From NCBI RefSeq assembly GCF_001270265.1, contig NZ_LGAP01000002.1, positions 124,001 to 188,000 on the forward strand: 64,000 bases of DNA, written 5' to 3'. Below, piece by piece: positions 1 to 7,443 of the stretch. The notes beneath the pieces were generated by a model, which saw nothing but the letters and a program-made list of their open reading frames with translations, ran no database searches and was not told where the DNA came from. This DNA comes from Ensifer adhaerens. GTDB lineage: Bacteria > Pseudomonadota > Alphaproteobacteria > Rhizobiales > Rhizobiaceae. Each line of letters opens with the position of its first letter. The first letter of the stretch is position 1. Position numbers and translations under genes: made by a program.

Positions 1-150
1 AGCGTCCTGCTTGCAGACGAGGAAGTGGCGTTCATCCTCGACGCCGTCGCCAAGCTTGCCATCGACGCGACCAGCTACGAGCAACACTATGATTTCGACC
101 CGGCACGCGCCATTTTCTTCCCGCGCGCCGCGCTTGCAATGGGGGCGTGA
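1..150 (+). CDS. C-terminal end of an upstream protein (partial, possibly class V aminotransferase)
   Basis: Frame 1 is open from the left edge to a TGA at 148-150, giving 49 residues that end in a Phe/Asp/Pro-rich tail. The stop lies 3 nt before the ATG of the metallo-hydrolase, so the two are probably cotranscribed. The pattern of an aliphatic helix followed by a Tyr-x-Phe-Asp-Pro tail resembles the end of PLP-dependent class V aminotransferases, but the fragment is too short to be sure. The start lies outside the window. Confidence 0.5.
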   Translation, partial: SVLLADEEVAFILDAVAKLAIDATSYEQHYDFDPARAIFFPRAALAMGA

Positions 151-153
151 GAC

Positions 154-1032
154 ATGGCGAGGCCTGACATTGCGGCTTTCTTCGACCCGCGAACCTGGTC
201 CGTGCAATATGTGGTCAACGATCCGAAAACCCGGGCCTGTGCGATCATAGATCCGGTACTCGACTTCGACGAGAAGTCCGGCGCGATCGCGACTGCCAAT
301 GCCGACCGGCTGCTCGACTTCGTGCGGGATCAGAACCTTGACCTCCAGTGGATCCTGGATACCCATCCGCATGCCGACCATTTTTCCGCCGCCGCCTATC
401 TGAAAGCCAAGACCGGCGCGCCCACGGCCATCGGCACGCACATCGTCAAGGTCCAGAAACTGTGGGCCGACATCTACAACTGGCAAGAGCTGAAAACGGA
501 CGGATCGCAATGGGACCGGCTGTTTGATCGCGGTGACACATTCCGGATCGGCAATCTCGAGGCCGGGGTGATGTTCTCTCCGGGTCACACGCTGGCGTCG
601 ATCACCTATCTCGTCGGTGACGCCGCCTTCGTGCACGACACGGTCTTCATGCCGGACAGCGGAACTGCGCGCGCAGACTTCCCCGGCGGCAGCGCCAACG
701 CGCTATGGGCGAGCATCCGCGATATCATCGCCCTGCCTGATGACACCCGCGTTTTCGTCGGCCATGACTATCAGCCTGGTGGACGCGAACCGCGTTGGGA
801 AAGCACCGTCGCCCGGCAGAAGGCGGACAACATCCATTTGACGCGCTATGGCTGCGAAAGCGAGTTTGTCGCGTTCCGCGAGGGACGGGATCGAACGTTG
901 CCGATGCCCAAGCTCATCCTTCATGCCTTGCAGGTCAACATCAACGGCGGCCGGCTTCCGGAGCCGGAGGAAAACGGCCGGCGCTACCTGAAACTCCCCA
1001 TCGACGCCCTGCAAGGTGCGGCATGGTCCTGA
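154..1032 (+). CDS. MBL-fold metallo-hydrolase, Blh/persulfide-dioxygenase-like
   Basis: A 292-residue metallo-beta-lactamase-fold protein. The metal-binding HxHxDH motif is HPHADH at residues 71-76; further ligands are His145 (SPGHT), an Asp near 162 and His205 (VGHDYQP). The length and the long insert after the metal site match the ETHE1/Blh subgroup, which oxidises glutathione persulfide to sulfite in sulfide detoxification. The next gene encodes a TauE/SafE exporter, a common partner that would remove sulfite or another sulfur oxyanion. The start is the ATG 3 nt after the preceding stop, with a G-rich stretch upstream. No ArsR/BigR regulator is visible, though one could lie left of the window. 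The fold is certain; the persulfide substrate is inferred from family and neighbour. Confidence 0.85.
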   Translation: MARPDIAAFFDPRTWSVQYVVNDPKTRACAIIDPVLDFDEKSGAIATANADRLLDFVRDQNLDLQWILDTHPHADHFSAAAYLKAKTGAPTAIGTHIVKVQKLWADIYNWQELKTDGSQWDRLFDRGDTFRIGNLEAGVMFSPGHTLASITYLVGDAAFVHDTVFMPDSGTARADFPGGSANALWASIRDIIALPDDTRVFVGHDYQPGGREPRWESTVARQKADNIHLTRYGCESEFVAFREGRDRTLPMPKLILHALQVNINGGRLPEPEENGRRYLKLPIDALQGAAWS

Positions 1033-1129
1033 CGCCGCTCCATTCACGAGCACGCTCTGCGCCCAGGTCGTCTTCCGGCTTCGACGCATCGCATGCGCCA
1101 TCGTTTCCCCGGCGGCACGGCGCCGAACC

Positions 1130-1906
1130 ATGACACTGGATCTGGTCCAATACATCCTGGCAGCGTTGAGCGGCGGTCTCGTCGGCTTCAGCCTTGGGTT
1201 GTTCGGCGGTGGCGGCTCCATTCTGGCCGTCCCGCTGCTCGTCTATGTGGTCGGCGTGAGCAACGTGCACGTGGCGATCGGGACGAGCGCCGTCGCCGTC
1301 GCAGCGAATGCGCTCTCTGGACTGGCGATGCATGCGCGACACGGCACGGTGAAATGGCGCTGTGCGACAATGTACTGCATCACCGGTATCGGTGGCGCAT
1401 GGGTCGGCGCGACGCTCGGCAAGGCTCTGGATGGCCAGCGGCTCTTGCTGTTGTTCGCGGCCCTCATGGCCGTTGTCAGCCTCACTATGCTGAAGCGACG
1501 CCACCTGGCTGGCGATCCGGCGTCAACCTGCACGCCCAGAAACGCGCCGAAAGTGCTCTCCTTTGGCGCCGGAACCGGCATCGTTTCGGGTTTCTTCGGG
1601 ATCGGTGGCGGATTCCTGATCGTGCCGGGCCTGATGGTTTCGACCGGCATGCCGACGATCAACGCAATCGCCACATCGCTGGTTGCCATTTCCGCTTTCG
1701 GTCTTACCACAGGTGCAAGCTACACGTTTTCCGGCCTGGTCGACTGGCCGCTCGCCTTCTCCTTCGTTGGCGGCGGGGCTCTTGGCGCGCTGGCGGGATG
1801 CCGAGCCGCCCATAGTTTCAGCAAGTACCAATCCACGCTGAACCTGCTGTTCGCAGCACTGACCTTGTCCGTCGCCGTTGGCCTGGCGTTCTATGCCTGG
1901 CGATAG
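1130..1906 (+). CDS. TauE/SafE family membrane permease (sulfur-anion exporter)
   Basis: A 258-residue integral membrane protein with about eight hydrophobic segments. The glycine-rich repeat near the N-terminus (GLFGGGGS) recurs in the second half (GFFGIGGGF), the internal duplication typical of TauE/SafE (UPF0721) proteins that export sulfite, sulfoacetate or related anions. The chosen ATG makes the protein start directly with the first membrane helix. An in-frame upstream start at 1016 would add 38 Arg/Pro-rich residues and overlap the metallo-hydrolase, which looks less likely. It lies 97 nt downstream of the MBL-fold gene on the same strand and is probably in one operon. Family assignment is firm; the ion is inferred. 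Confidence 0.83.
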   Translation: MTLDLVQYILAALSGGLVGFSLGLFGGGGSILAVPLLVYVVGVSNVHVAIGTSAVAVAANALSGLAMHARHGTVKWRCATMYCITGIGGAWVGATLGKALDGQRLLLLFAALMAVVSLTMLKRRHLAGDPASTCTPRNAPKVLSFGAGTGIVSGFFGIGGGFLIVPGLMVSTGMPTINAIATSLVAISAFGLTTGASYTFSGLVDWPLAFSFVGGGALGALAGCRAAHSFSKYQSTLNLLFAALTLSVAVGLAFYAWR

Positions 1907-2182
1907 GATCGCCGGCTCGCGCCAACTACCGGATGGACGACGAGTCACTGTAATAAATCCAGCGATTGAGCTGCATTGAGCACACACCTCTTCATGCGAT
2001 CATTGAAAGACAAGGTCGCCTGTGTCCATCGCCGCCTGTTCCGTGGCCTTACGGCGGATGCCGTAGAAGCGCGCGGGAAATGCCCGGGTCCTCGACAGAA
2101 TGAGCGCAGTCAGCACCAGCGCGCAACATTCCGGATCGTCTGGTAGACATGGGTAAAGTTGCACGGAAAGAACAGACCAGCG

Positions 2183-2728
2183 ATGAACGGCATTTCCACC
2201 ACCCTCAACTCCCCCACGAATACGGCCGAGGAGCAGCCTTCCTCCCAGGGCCTTCACGTCTTCACGGATGGTTCGTATGAACCGATCTCCGGCAAGGGCG
2301 GATGGGCATTTGTCGTCTATCACGAGGGCGTGGAAATAGCGTCCGAGTTTGGTGGCGCGCAAGGCTCCGCCGACAACACAATGGAGCTGACCGCGCTGCT
2401 CAAGGCAGCGCTTTGGATCAACAGCAATGCTTCCGGTCAACCGGCGGTCGTCTGGTCCGACTCTGCCTACACGGTAAAGGGCTGCAACAGCTGGCGTCAG
2501 ATCTGGAAGAACAACGGCTGGAGAAAGATTGTCCCGAATGCAAAGGCCCGAAGCCGAACAATAGCCAATCGGGACCTTTGGATGGCAATCGATCTTCAGC
2601 TATCCCGCAGCCCTCTCCTCGCCATCTCATGGTGCAAGGGTCACTCCGGGATAGTCGGCAACGAACGCGCGGATACACTCGCATCGCATGGACGCCAATC
2701 GATCCGGAGCGGCGAACCGGCGCCCTAG
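2183..2728 (+). CDS. rnhA: Ribonuclease HI
   Basis: A 181-residue protein with an extra N-terminal arm of about 24 residues before the RNase H fold. The four catalytic acidic residues are present: Asp29 (FTDGS), Glu68 (TMELT), Asp93 (WSDSAY) and Asp164 (NERAD), with the conserved His154 (KGHSG). RNase HI removes the RNA strand of RNA-DNA hybrids (R-loops, Okazaki primers). The ATG at 2183 is preceded by GGAAAG; an upstream in-frame TTG at 2159 is possible but has no clear ribosome site. It stands alone and is directly followed by an IS110 element, so it may be an accessory copy rather than the housekeeping gene; inference. Confidence 0.85.
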   Translation: MNGISTTLNSPTNTAEEQPSSQGLHVFTDGSYEPISGKGGWAFVVYHEGVEIASEFGGAQGSADNTMELTALLKAALWINSNASGQPAVVWSDSAYTVKGCNSWRQIWKNNGWRKIVPNAKARSRTIANRDLWMAIDLQLSRSPLLAISWCKGHSGIVGNERADTLASHGRQSIRSGEPAP

Positions 2729-3968
2729 ACCGTATGTTCGCTGGGTGAAGGTGGCCCGCCCCCGCGGTAAGCTGAATTCGGGGGTTGCTCTGGATAGGCC
2801 GGAGCCTTGCCCCATGCTTAGCGAGGGCGAACCATGAAAGACGATAGCGTAATTTTCATCGGCTTGGATACGTCGAAGTTGAAGATTTCGGTGGCCATTG
2901 CCGACGGAGCACGCAACGGCGAGGTGCGGTTTTTCGGCAACATCTCTTCCGAGCCGGCATCAGTGGCATTGATGGTCAACAAGCTTTCCAAGCGTGGAGC
3001 CAAGCTTCACTTCTGCTACGAGGCCGGTCCGACCGGCTACGGTCTTTACCGCCAGCTTATTGAGCTTGGTCATGACTGCGTGGTGGTGGCGCCGTCCCTG
3101 GTGCCCAAGCGTGCGGGCGACCGAGTGAAGACCAACCGCCGGGATGCCGTAAGCCTGGCACGCCTGCACCGGGCGGGCGAGCTAACGGCGGTCTGGGTTC
3201 CCGACGAAGGCCATGAGGCTATCCGCGACCTGGTGCGGGCTCGCGAGGCGGCCGTCGATGCGCTGAAACAGGCGCGTCAGCAACTTCAGTCTTTCTTGTT
3301 GCGTCATGGCCGGATCTATACCGGCCGCAAACCATGGACGCGCGCCCATACAAGGTGGCTGGCGTGCCAGGCCTTCGACCATCCCGCCCACCAAATCCTG
3401 CTGGCGGAATATTGCCAGGCCATCGAGGATGCCGGCGTGCGCCTAGATCGGCTGACCAAGCTGGTAGTCGAAACCGCGTTATCCTGGTCGATGGCGCCGG
3501 TTGTGGCCGCCTACCAGGCGATGCGCGGCGTCGCGTTCATGACGGCGGTCACCTTTGTGGTCGAGATCGGGGATGTCAGGCGCTTCGACAATCCTCGTCA
3601 GCTGATGGCGTATCTCGGTCTCGTACCGTCGGAAAGCTCAACCGGCGAACGGGTCAAACGTGGTGGGATCACCAAGGCAGGCAACACAAGGGCGCGGCGG
3701 GTCCTAATCGAAGGCGCCTGGACATATCGCTTCCCTGCACGTGTAAGCCCAACGATCCAGGCGCGGCTGGAGGGATTGCCAAGGACAGTTCGAGAGATTG
3801 CCTGGAACGGCCAGGTGCGACTTTGCGCGCGCTATCGCAAGCTGATGGCGGCAGGCAAGCCGAAGGTCGTCGCGGTCACCGCCATTGCGCGAGAAATGGC
3901 CGCGTTCCTGTGGGCGATCGGACAGGAGGTCGCTCCCAAAGCAAAATCCTAAAGCCGATAGTCAGCTT
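2729..3968 (+). mobile_element. IS110-family insertion sequence (ends not defined)
   Basis: The element is defined by its intact IS110-type transposase. IS110 elements lack classical terminal inverted repeats, so the limits given are approximate: the left limit is the end of rnhA, and the right limit is just past a 7-bp sequence TCAGCTT at 3962-3968 that mirrors AAGCTGA at 2769-2775. That match could be chance. In the IS110 group the non-coding end upstream of the transposase encodes the bridge RNA; here only about 105 bp separate rnhA from the transposase, so the left end may reach into the 3' end of rnhA. Confidence 0.6.
2834..3952 (+). CDS. IS110-family transposase
   Basis: A 372-residue DEDD recombinase. 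The RuvC-like N-terminal domain carries Asp12 (GLDTSK), Glu63 (YEAGPTGYG) and Asp104 (RRDA). The third acidic position, residue 101, is Asn (KTNRRDA) where characterised family members have Asp. The C-terminal Tnp_20 domain holds the conserved LGLVPSE...S and GGITKAGN...RR stretches that include the catalytic serine region. Length is normal and there is no frameshift, so the gene looks intact. IS110 enzymes recombine a circular intermediate into a target chosen by a structured bridge RNA. The Asn at 101 may be tolerated in this subfamily or may mark an inactive copy; the sequence alone cannot tell. Confidence 0.93.
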   Translation: MKDDSVIFIGLDTSKLKISVAIADGARNGEVRFFGNISSEPASVALMVNKLSKRGAKLHFCYEAGPTGYGLYRQLIELGHDCVVVAPSLVPKRAGDRVKTNRRDAVSLARLHRAGELTAVWVPDEGHEAIRDLVRAREAAVDALKQARQQLQSFLLRHGRIYTGRKPWTRAHTRWLACQAFDHPAHQILLAEYCQAIEDAGVRLDRLTKLVVETALSWSMAPVVAAYQAMRGVAFMTAVTFVVEIGDVRRFDNPRQLMAYLGLVPSESSTGERVKRGGITKAGNTRARRVLIEGAWTYRFPARVSPTIQARLEGLPRTVREIAWNGQVRLCARYRKLMAAGKPKVVAVTAIAREMAAFLWAIGQEVAPKAKS

Positions 3969-4004
3969 GAAGAGCAACGCTTAACCGAAAAATTGAAATC
4001 ATCT

Positions 4005-4194
4005 GCTGTTGAACAAAGATGGAGGCAGGGCTCCCGTGGGGAACCCTCGTCACAGCTATGTGGCGGATAAAATCCACGCCCGATCCTAGACCGAGGCAGC
4101 CCCAGACGAACACACGGAAATGCGGTACCCAACCCGCGCATAAGAGTATGCCAGCCGTCGTCTAAATGCCCTGCCTCCTGCTTTGTTCAACAGC
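4005..4194. repeat. 190-bp element bounded by 27-bp inverted repeats (MITE-like)
   Basis: The sequence at 4005-4031 is repeated in inverse orientation at 4168-4194 with 25 of 27 matches; each copy begins GCTGTTGAACAAAG from the outside. The 136 bp between them hold no convincing ORF. Short non-coding DNA with long near-perfect terminal repeats is the plan of a MITE or of an IS reduced to its ends. The TTGTTGAA/TTCAACAA-type end resembles some IS5-family termini, but I cannot assign a parent element. No clear target duplication flanks it. It lies 52 bp after the IS110 transposase stop. Confidence 0.6.
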
Positions 4195-4238
4195 TTCACG
4201 CATGTGCTTTCGTCCTCAAGGCCGGAAAGGAAAGAGTC

Positions 4239-4310
4239 ATGATTAAAGAGCTTGCAAATGAACATAAGAGCTGTTTAGTCCCGGCATTTGGTGGAGCGGA
4301 TCGAGGGTGA
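4239..4310 (+). CDS. Possible 23-residue small protein or truncated 5' gene end
   Basis: A short ORF of 23 codons starts at an ATG preceded by a strong A/G-rich ribosome site (GGAAAGGAAAGAG at about 4223-4235). It begins MIKELANEH and ends in a Gly/Ala-rich stretch. It follows the inverted-repeat element by 44 bp, so it may be the 5' remnant of a gene broken by the mobile DNA to its left. The good ribosome site is the only real support. Confidence 0.25.
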   Translation: MIKELANEHKSCLVPAFGGADRG

Positions 4311-4362
4311 AGCGTTCGGGCTGTGAAGCCCATGCAAGCCAACGAAGGTACCGTCCAAAGAC

Positions 4363-4671
4363 CTACTGACGCACCTCCGAAATGCTGTTCATGACAGCGG
4401 TCGCCGCGCGACCGGACCGTGTTGAAGAAAGATGCACAAGATTTATCCCCAATTCGAGGAGCAACTCGGCCGGCTTGAGATCATGTTCTGCAAGGTTGGC
4501 CGTGTATCCGCGGATCGTACCCGCCACGCATTTCGAGTTGGTGGCGAAGCGCGTATCGCCCCGATCGTCGGCCTCTTCAGCGATAGCCTCGAGCGCACAG
4601 GCCACCGTTTCGAGTATGCCGCACCGCTCGCGCAAGCTCATTTCTTCAAGCGTCTTCGGAATCCCGTTCAT
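4363..4671 (-). CDS. Hypothetical protein, helical, 102 residues
   Basis: A 102-residue, largely alpha-helical acidic protein with no signal peptide or membrane segment and no family I recognise. The start is well supported by AAGGAGGCGAT directly before the ATG. Two cysteines (Cys17 and Cys48) are the only metal- or redox-capable features and do not form a CxxC motif. It stands alone between the mobile-element remnants and the citrate synthase pair. The 283 bp upstream of its start hold its promoter region and nothing else I recognise. Confidence 0.6.
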   Translation of the reverse strand: MNGIPKTLEEMSLRERCGILETVACALEAIAEEADDRGDTRFATNSKCVAGTIRGYTANLAEHDLKPAELLLELGINLVHLSSTRSGRAATAVMNSISEVRQ

Positions 4672-4954
4672 ATCGCCTCCTTCGCGCCCGGCAGGCTCGC
4701 TGCGGCGCTGGCATCGCGTTCGAAGTCAGGTGTTAGGCAACATATGGAGTTCCGCGCGAACATTAGCAAATCATGTCCGCCATGCGGCTAATGCATGACA
4801 TGCATCGGCCAACTGACGACGCGCCGTGGAGTCCAACCGACGGCACAGTGCTGGAGAGTAAAAAGTTCTGAGCGCGATCGCAGTCGCGCCGCATGCCAGT
4901 TGAGCAGGTGACCGTCGGTCGATGATTGTCCAAACGGTGCGCTCGGCTGTTATT

Positions 4955-6085
4955 TCATTGTCCGGAGTAACGCGCTCGTGGACGAATCATGTGGCCACTC
5001 TCCACCTGCTCCATCGCATGGGCAAGCCAGCCGACCGTACGCGAAAGCGCAAAGATCACCAGCGGCGCTTCGTCAGGCAGCCGGAACGTGGCCGCGAGCG
5101 ACGCCAGTGCGAAATCGATATTCACCGGCTCTCCCAGCAGCTCTTCGCCCGCCTCGGCCAACAGTCCATAGAGGGGCGGAGCCTCGAAACTTGCCATGAT
5201 CGCCTTGGCGCGCGGGTCGCCGTGAGGATAGAGCCGATGGCCGAAGGCCCGGACAGCACCTTCAGAGGATAGCATGCCGCGTATCGCCTCGCGTGCGCCG
5301 ACTGCGTTCGTCCGCTCTGCAAGCTGTGTGACGCTGAGCCAGGCGCCGCCGTGGCGAGGGCCGGTCAGCGCCGCCAGCCCGGACAGGACGGCGGCCGAAA
5401 GAGCGGCGCCGGAGGAGGCCGTCACGCGCGCTGCAAACGCGGAAACATTGAGTTCGTGTTCCGCCGCCAACACCAGTGCCTTTCGGATGGGCTCTGCCGC
5501 TTCGGGCCGTGCCCATCCGAGAGCCAACCGCCGATGCAGCGGCAGTGGTTCCGGCCATGGTGCCAGTGCCGCTGCCACGGTCGACAACACATCGGCGGCC
5601 TCAATCCTCAAAATGGGCGATGCACGACCAAGAGCAGGCAGGTCCTCGGCCACCCGGGCGGCAAGGCTCATCAAAGCCGCGGCCAAACGCGATCGATCCG
5701 CCAAGTCGCAGCCGGCAGCGCGGACAGCGACCGCTTGTGTTTGCCAGAGCAGCGCGGCGACCTCCTCCAGGTCGGCCTTCACGGCGAGCTCGACCGCGTC
5801 ATGGCCACGATAAGATAGTCGTCCGTCGGCAATGCTGGATATCGTCGTCGGCAAGACAGGGTCGCCCCAGCGGATCGCCTCGGCCGCGACGGCCGAGGTG
5901 CGCGGGCGGCCCGCATGACGTTCCGCAAGCCGCTTCACATCATCGGCCTGATAAAGGCTGCGGCGCGAATCGAGCGGATCAGGCTTGGCGCGTATGCGCC
6001 CGCGGCTGACATTCGCATAAAGCGTCTGCGGTTTGGTGCCGAGCTGGCTGAGCGCCTCCTCAGCGGTTATCCAAAGTGTCTTCAT
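4955..6085 (-). CDS. Citrate synthase-like protein with N-terminal helix-turn-helix domain
   Basis: A 376-residue fusion. Residues 1-55 form a MerR/excisionase-type helix-turn-helix (ITAEEALSQLG...TLYANVSRGRI...RRSLYQADDVKRL); residues 75-376 form a citrate synthase fold. The citrate synthase triad is intact: His245 (GPRHGGA), His283 (FGHRLYPHGDPRA) and Asp324 (NIDFA), with an Arg-rich CoA/citrate-binding tail near 368-372. Citrate synthase condenses acetyl- or acyl-CoA with oxaloacetate. The DNA-binding head suggests a regulator that senses these ligands, or a moonlighting enzyme. The gene is divergent from a second citrate synthase with 73 bp between starts, the usual layout of a regulator and its target. 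An ATG three codons upstream (6094) is also possible. Both domains are clear; the regulatory role is inference. Confidence 0.85.
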   Translation of the reverse strand: MKTLWITAEEALSQLGTKPQTLYANVSRGRIRAKPDPLDSRRSLYQADDVKRLAERHAGRPRTSAVAAEAIRWGDPVLPTTISSIADGRLSYRGHDAVELAVKADLEEVAALLWQTQAVAVRAAGCDLADRSRLAAALMSLAARVAEDLPALGRASPILRIEAADVLSTVAAALAPWPEPLPLHRRLALGWARPEAAEPIRKALVLAAEHELNVSAFAARVTASSGAALSAAVLSGLAALTGPRHGGAWLSVTQLAERTNAVGAREAIRGMLSSEGAVRAFGHRLYPHGDPRAKAIMASFEAPPLYGLLAEAGEELLGEPVNIDFALASLAATFRLPDEAPLVIFALSRTVGWLAHAMEQVESGHMIRPRARYSGQ

Positions 6086-6086
6086 A

Positions 6087-6137
6087 TTGATCATATTTAT
6101 CAAGATTGACGTCAATACATCTAAGCTGGACCATTCT
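6087..6137 (+). promoter_or_regulatory. Operator/promoter region of the divergent citrate synthase pair
   Basis: The gap between the two starts holds a perfect 12-bp palindrome, ATTGACGTCAAT (6105-6116), and a separate dyad TTGAT-N7-ATCAA (6087-6103). Rightward, TTGACG (6107-6112) and CATTCT (6132-6137) are 19 bp apart, the long spacing typical of MerR-controlled promoters. The palindrome overlaps the -35 element. Binding by the HTH-citrate synthase is inference. Confidence 0.45.
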
Positions 6138-6158
6138 CCGGGTAAAGGAGAAACGCTT

Positions 6159-7247
6159 ATGAAAAACGGACTTGAAGACGTCGTCGCCGCTGAAACCCAG
6201 CTCTCCGACGTGGATGGCGAGGCGGGTCGGCTGGTTATCCGCGGGGTGTCACTCGACCATCTTGCCGAGTACGCCACCTATGAGGATGTCGCTGCCCTCC
6301 TGCTCGACGGCCTGATCGAAGGAAACCTGGCAAAAGAAAATGTGCGCCAACGCCTAGGACAAGCACGAACAGAGGTCTTCGCTCATATCCGGGCTATCGA
6401 CGACGATATGCTTGAATTGCCGCCAGTGGACATCATGCGCGCGCTCATCGCCCGCCTGCCGGACACCGACGATCTTGAGGCGGCGCTCGGCTTGCTTGCG
6501 GCACCCGCCGTCTTCCTGCCGGCAATTCTGCGCCTGAAGAATGGTGACGAGCCTGTTGCCCCATCGCCGGCGCTCTCCCAATCGGCGGACATTCTCGCCA
6601 TGCTTGACGGGGGGAGACCGAGCAAGGAAAAGGTGAAGGCGCTCGATACCTATCTCGTGACGATTTCGGATCACGGCCTCAACGCTTCGACTTTTGCTTC
6701 AAGGGTGATCGCCTCCACCAAAGCCGGCCTCACCTCATCAGTGCTCGGCGCGATCGGCGCATTGAAGGGGCCGCTCCATGGCGGCGCGCCTGGACCGGTG
6801 CTGGACATGCTGGATGCGATAGGAAGTCAGGACAACGCGAAAACATGGCTCAACCAAGCGCTCGATCGGGGCGAACGTCTGATGGGCTTCGGCCATAGAG
6901 TTTACCGCGTCCGTGACCCCCGCGCCGATGCGCTGCGGTATGCTTTAAAGCCCCTGATCGACGCCGATCAGGTTGATCGCGAACGCATCGAGCTTGCAAA
7001 TGCGGTTGAACAGGCAGCACTGGCGATACTGAAGGAGCGCAAGCCGGACCGACCGCTTGACGTCAATGTTGAATTTTACACGGCACTGTTGCTCGATGCA
7101 TTGGGCTTCCCGAGAGGTGCCTTCACCGGTGTCTTCGCCATCGGTCGCACCATCGGCTGGATCGCTCACGCACGCGAACAGGCGCTCAAAGGTCGGCTGA
7201 TCCGTCCGCGCTCGGTCTATGTCGGACCGCTGCCGCAGGCTGCCTAG
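6159..7247 (+). CDS. Citrate synthase / methylcitrate synthase family enzyme
   Basis: A 362-residue citrate synthase-fold protein. It has His207 (GPLHGGAPG) and His246 (GFGHRVYRVRDPRA), but the third catalytic position is Glu305 (NVEFYTALL) instead of the usual Asp. The FAIGRTIGW...HAREQ stretch and the Arg-containing C-terminus that binds CoA and citrate are conserved. The start at 6159 has an excellent ribosome site (AAAGGAG, 6 to 9 nt upstream). It is divergent from the HTH-citrate synthase fusion and has no downstream partner. It could make citrate, 2-methylcitrate or another 2-hydroxy tricarboxylate. The size is shorter than the 427-435-residue housekeeping GltA and closer to CitA/PrpC-type enzymes. 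Confidence 0.88.
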   Translation: MKNGLEDVVAAETQLSDVDGEAGRLVIRGVSLDHLAEYATYEDVAALLLDGLIEGNLAKENVRQRLGQARTEVFAHIRAIDDDMLELPPVDIMRALIARLPDTDDLEAALGLLAAPAVFLPAILRLKNGDEPVAPSPALSQSADILAMLDGGRPSKEKVKALDTYLVTISDHGLNASTFASRVIASTKAGLTSSVLGAIGALKGPLHGGAPGPVLDMLDAIGSQDNAKTWLNQALDRGERLMGFGHRVYRVRDPRADALRYALKPLIDADQVDRERIELANAVEQAALAILKERKPDRPLDVNVEFYTALLLDALGFPRGAFTGVFAIGRTIGWIAHAREQALKGRLIRPRSVYVGPLPQAA

Positions 7248-7443
7248 GTCGTCCGGCCCAGGATTCGACGAAGAGCCACTCGGGGCTCAGCAGCAATGGC
7301 TGCCGGTAGGCAGGGTCGAGTGCTTCGGGCTCGATCGGACTGCCCAGTGCTGCGAGGCGCCCAGCCTTATCGGGCGCCAACAACTCTTTGCCCCAGGACG
7401 GCTCTGAGTATGGTCGACTGAAACCGAGGGGCTATCGGACGCC

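Noticed and set aside
2000-2440. Minus-strand ORF of 146 codons overlapping rnhA, with a C-terminal stretch ALVLTALILSRTRAFPARFYG
   Set aside because: It runs antisense through the 5' half of a clear RNase HI gene and has no ribosome site. The C-terminal part outside rnhA could be a decayed fragment, but I could not assign it.
4006-4193. Inverted repeats as the subterminal repeats of the IS110 element (IS1111 type)
   Set aside because: Both repeats lie downstream of the transposase, whereas IS1111 repeats flank the element on both sides.
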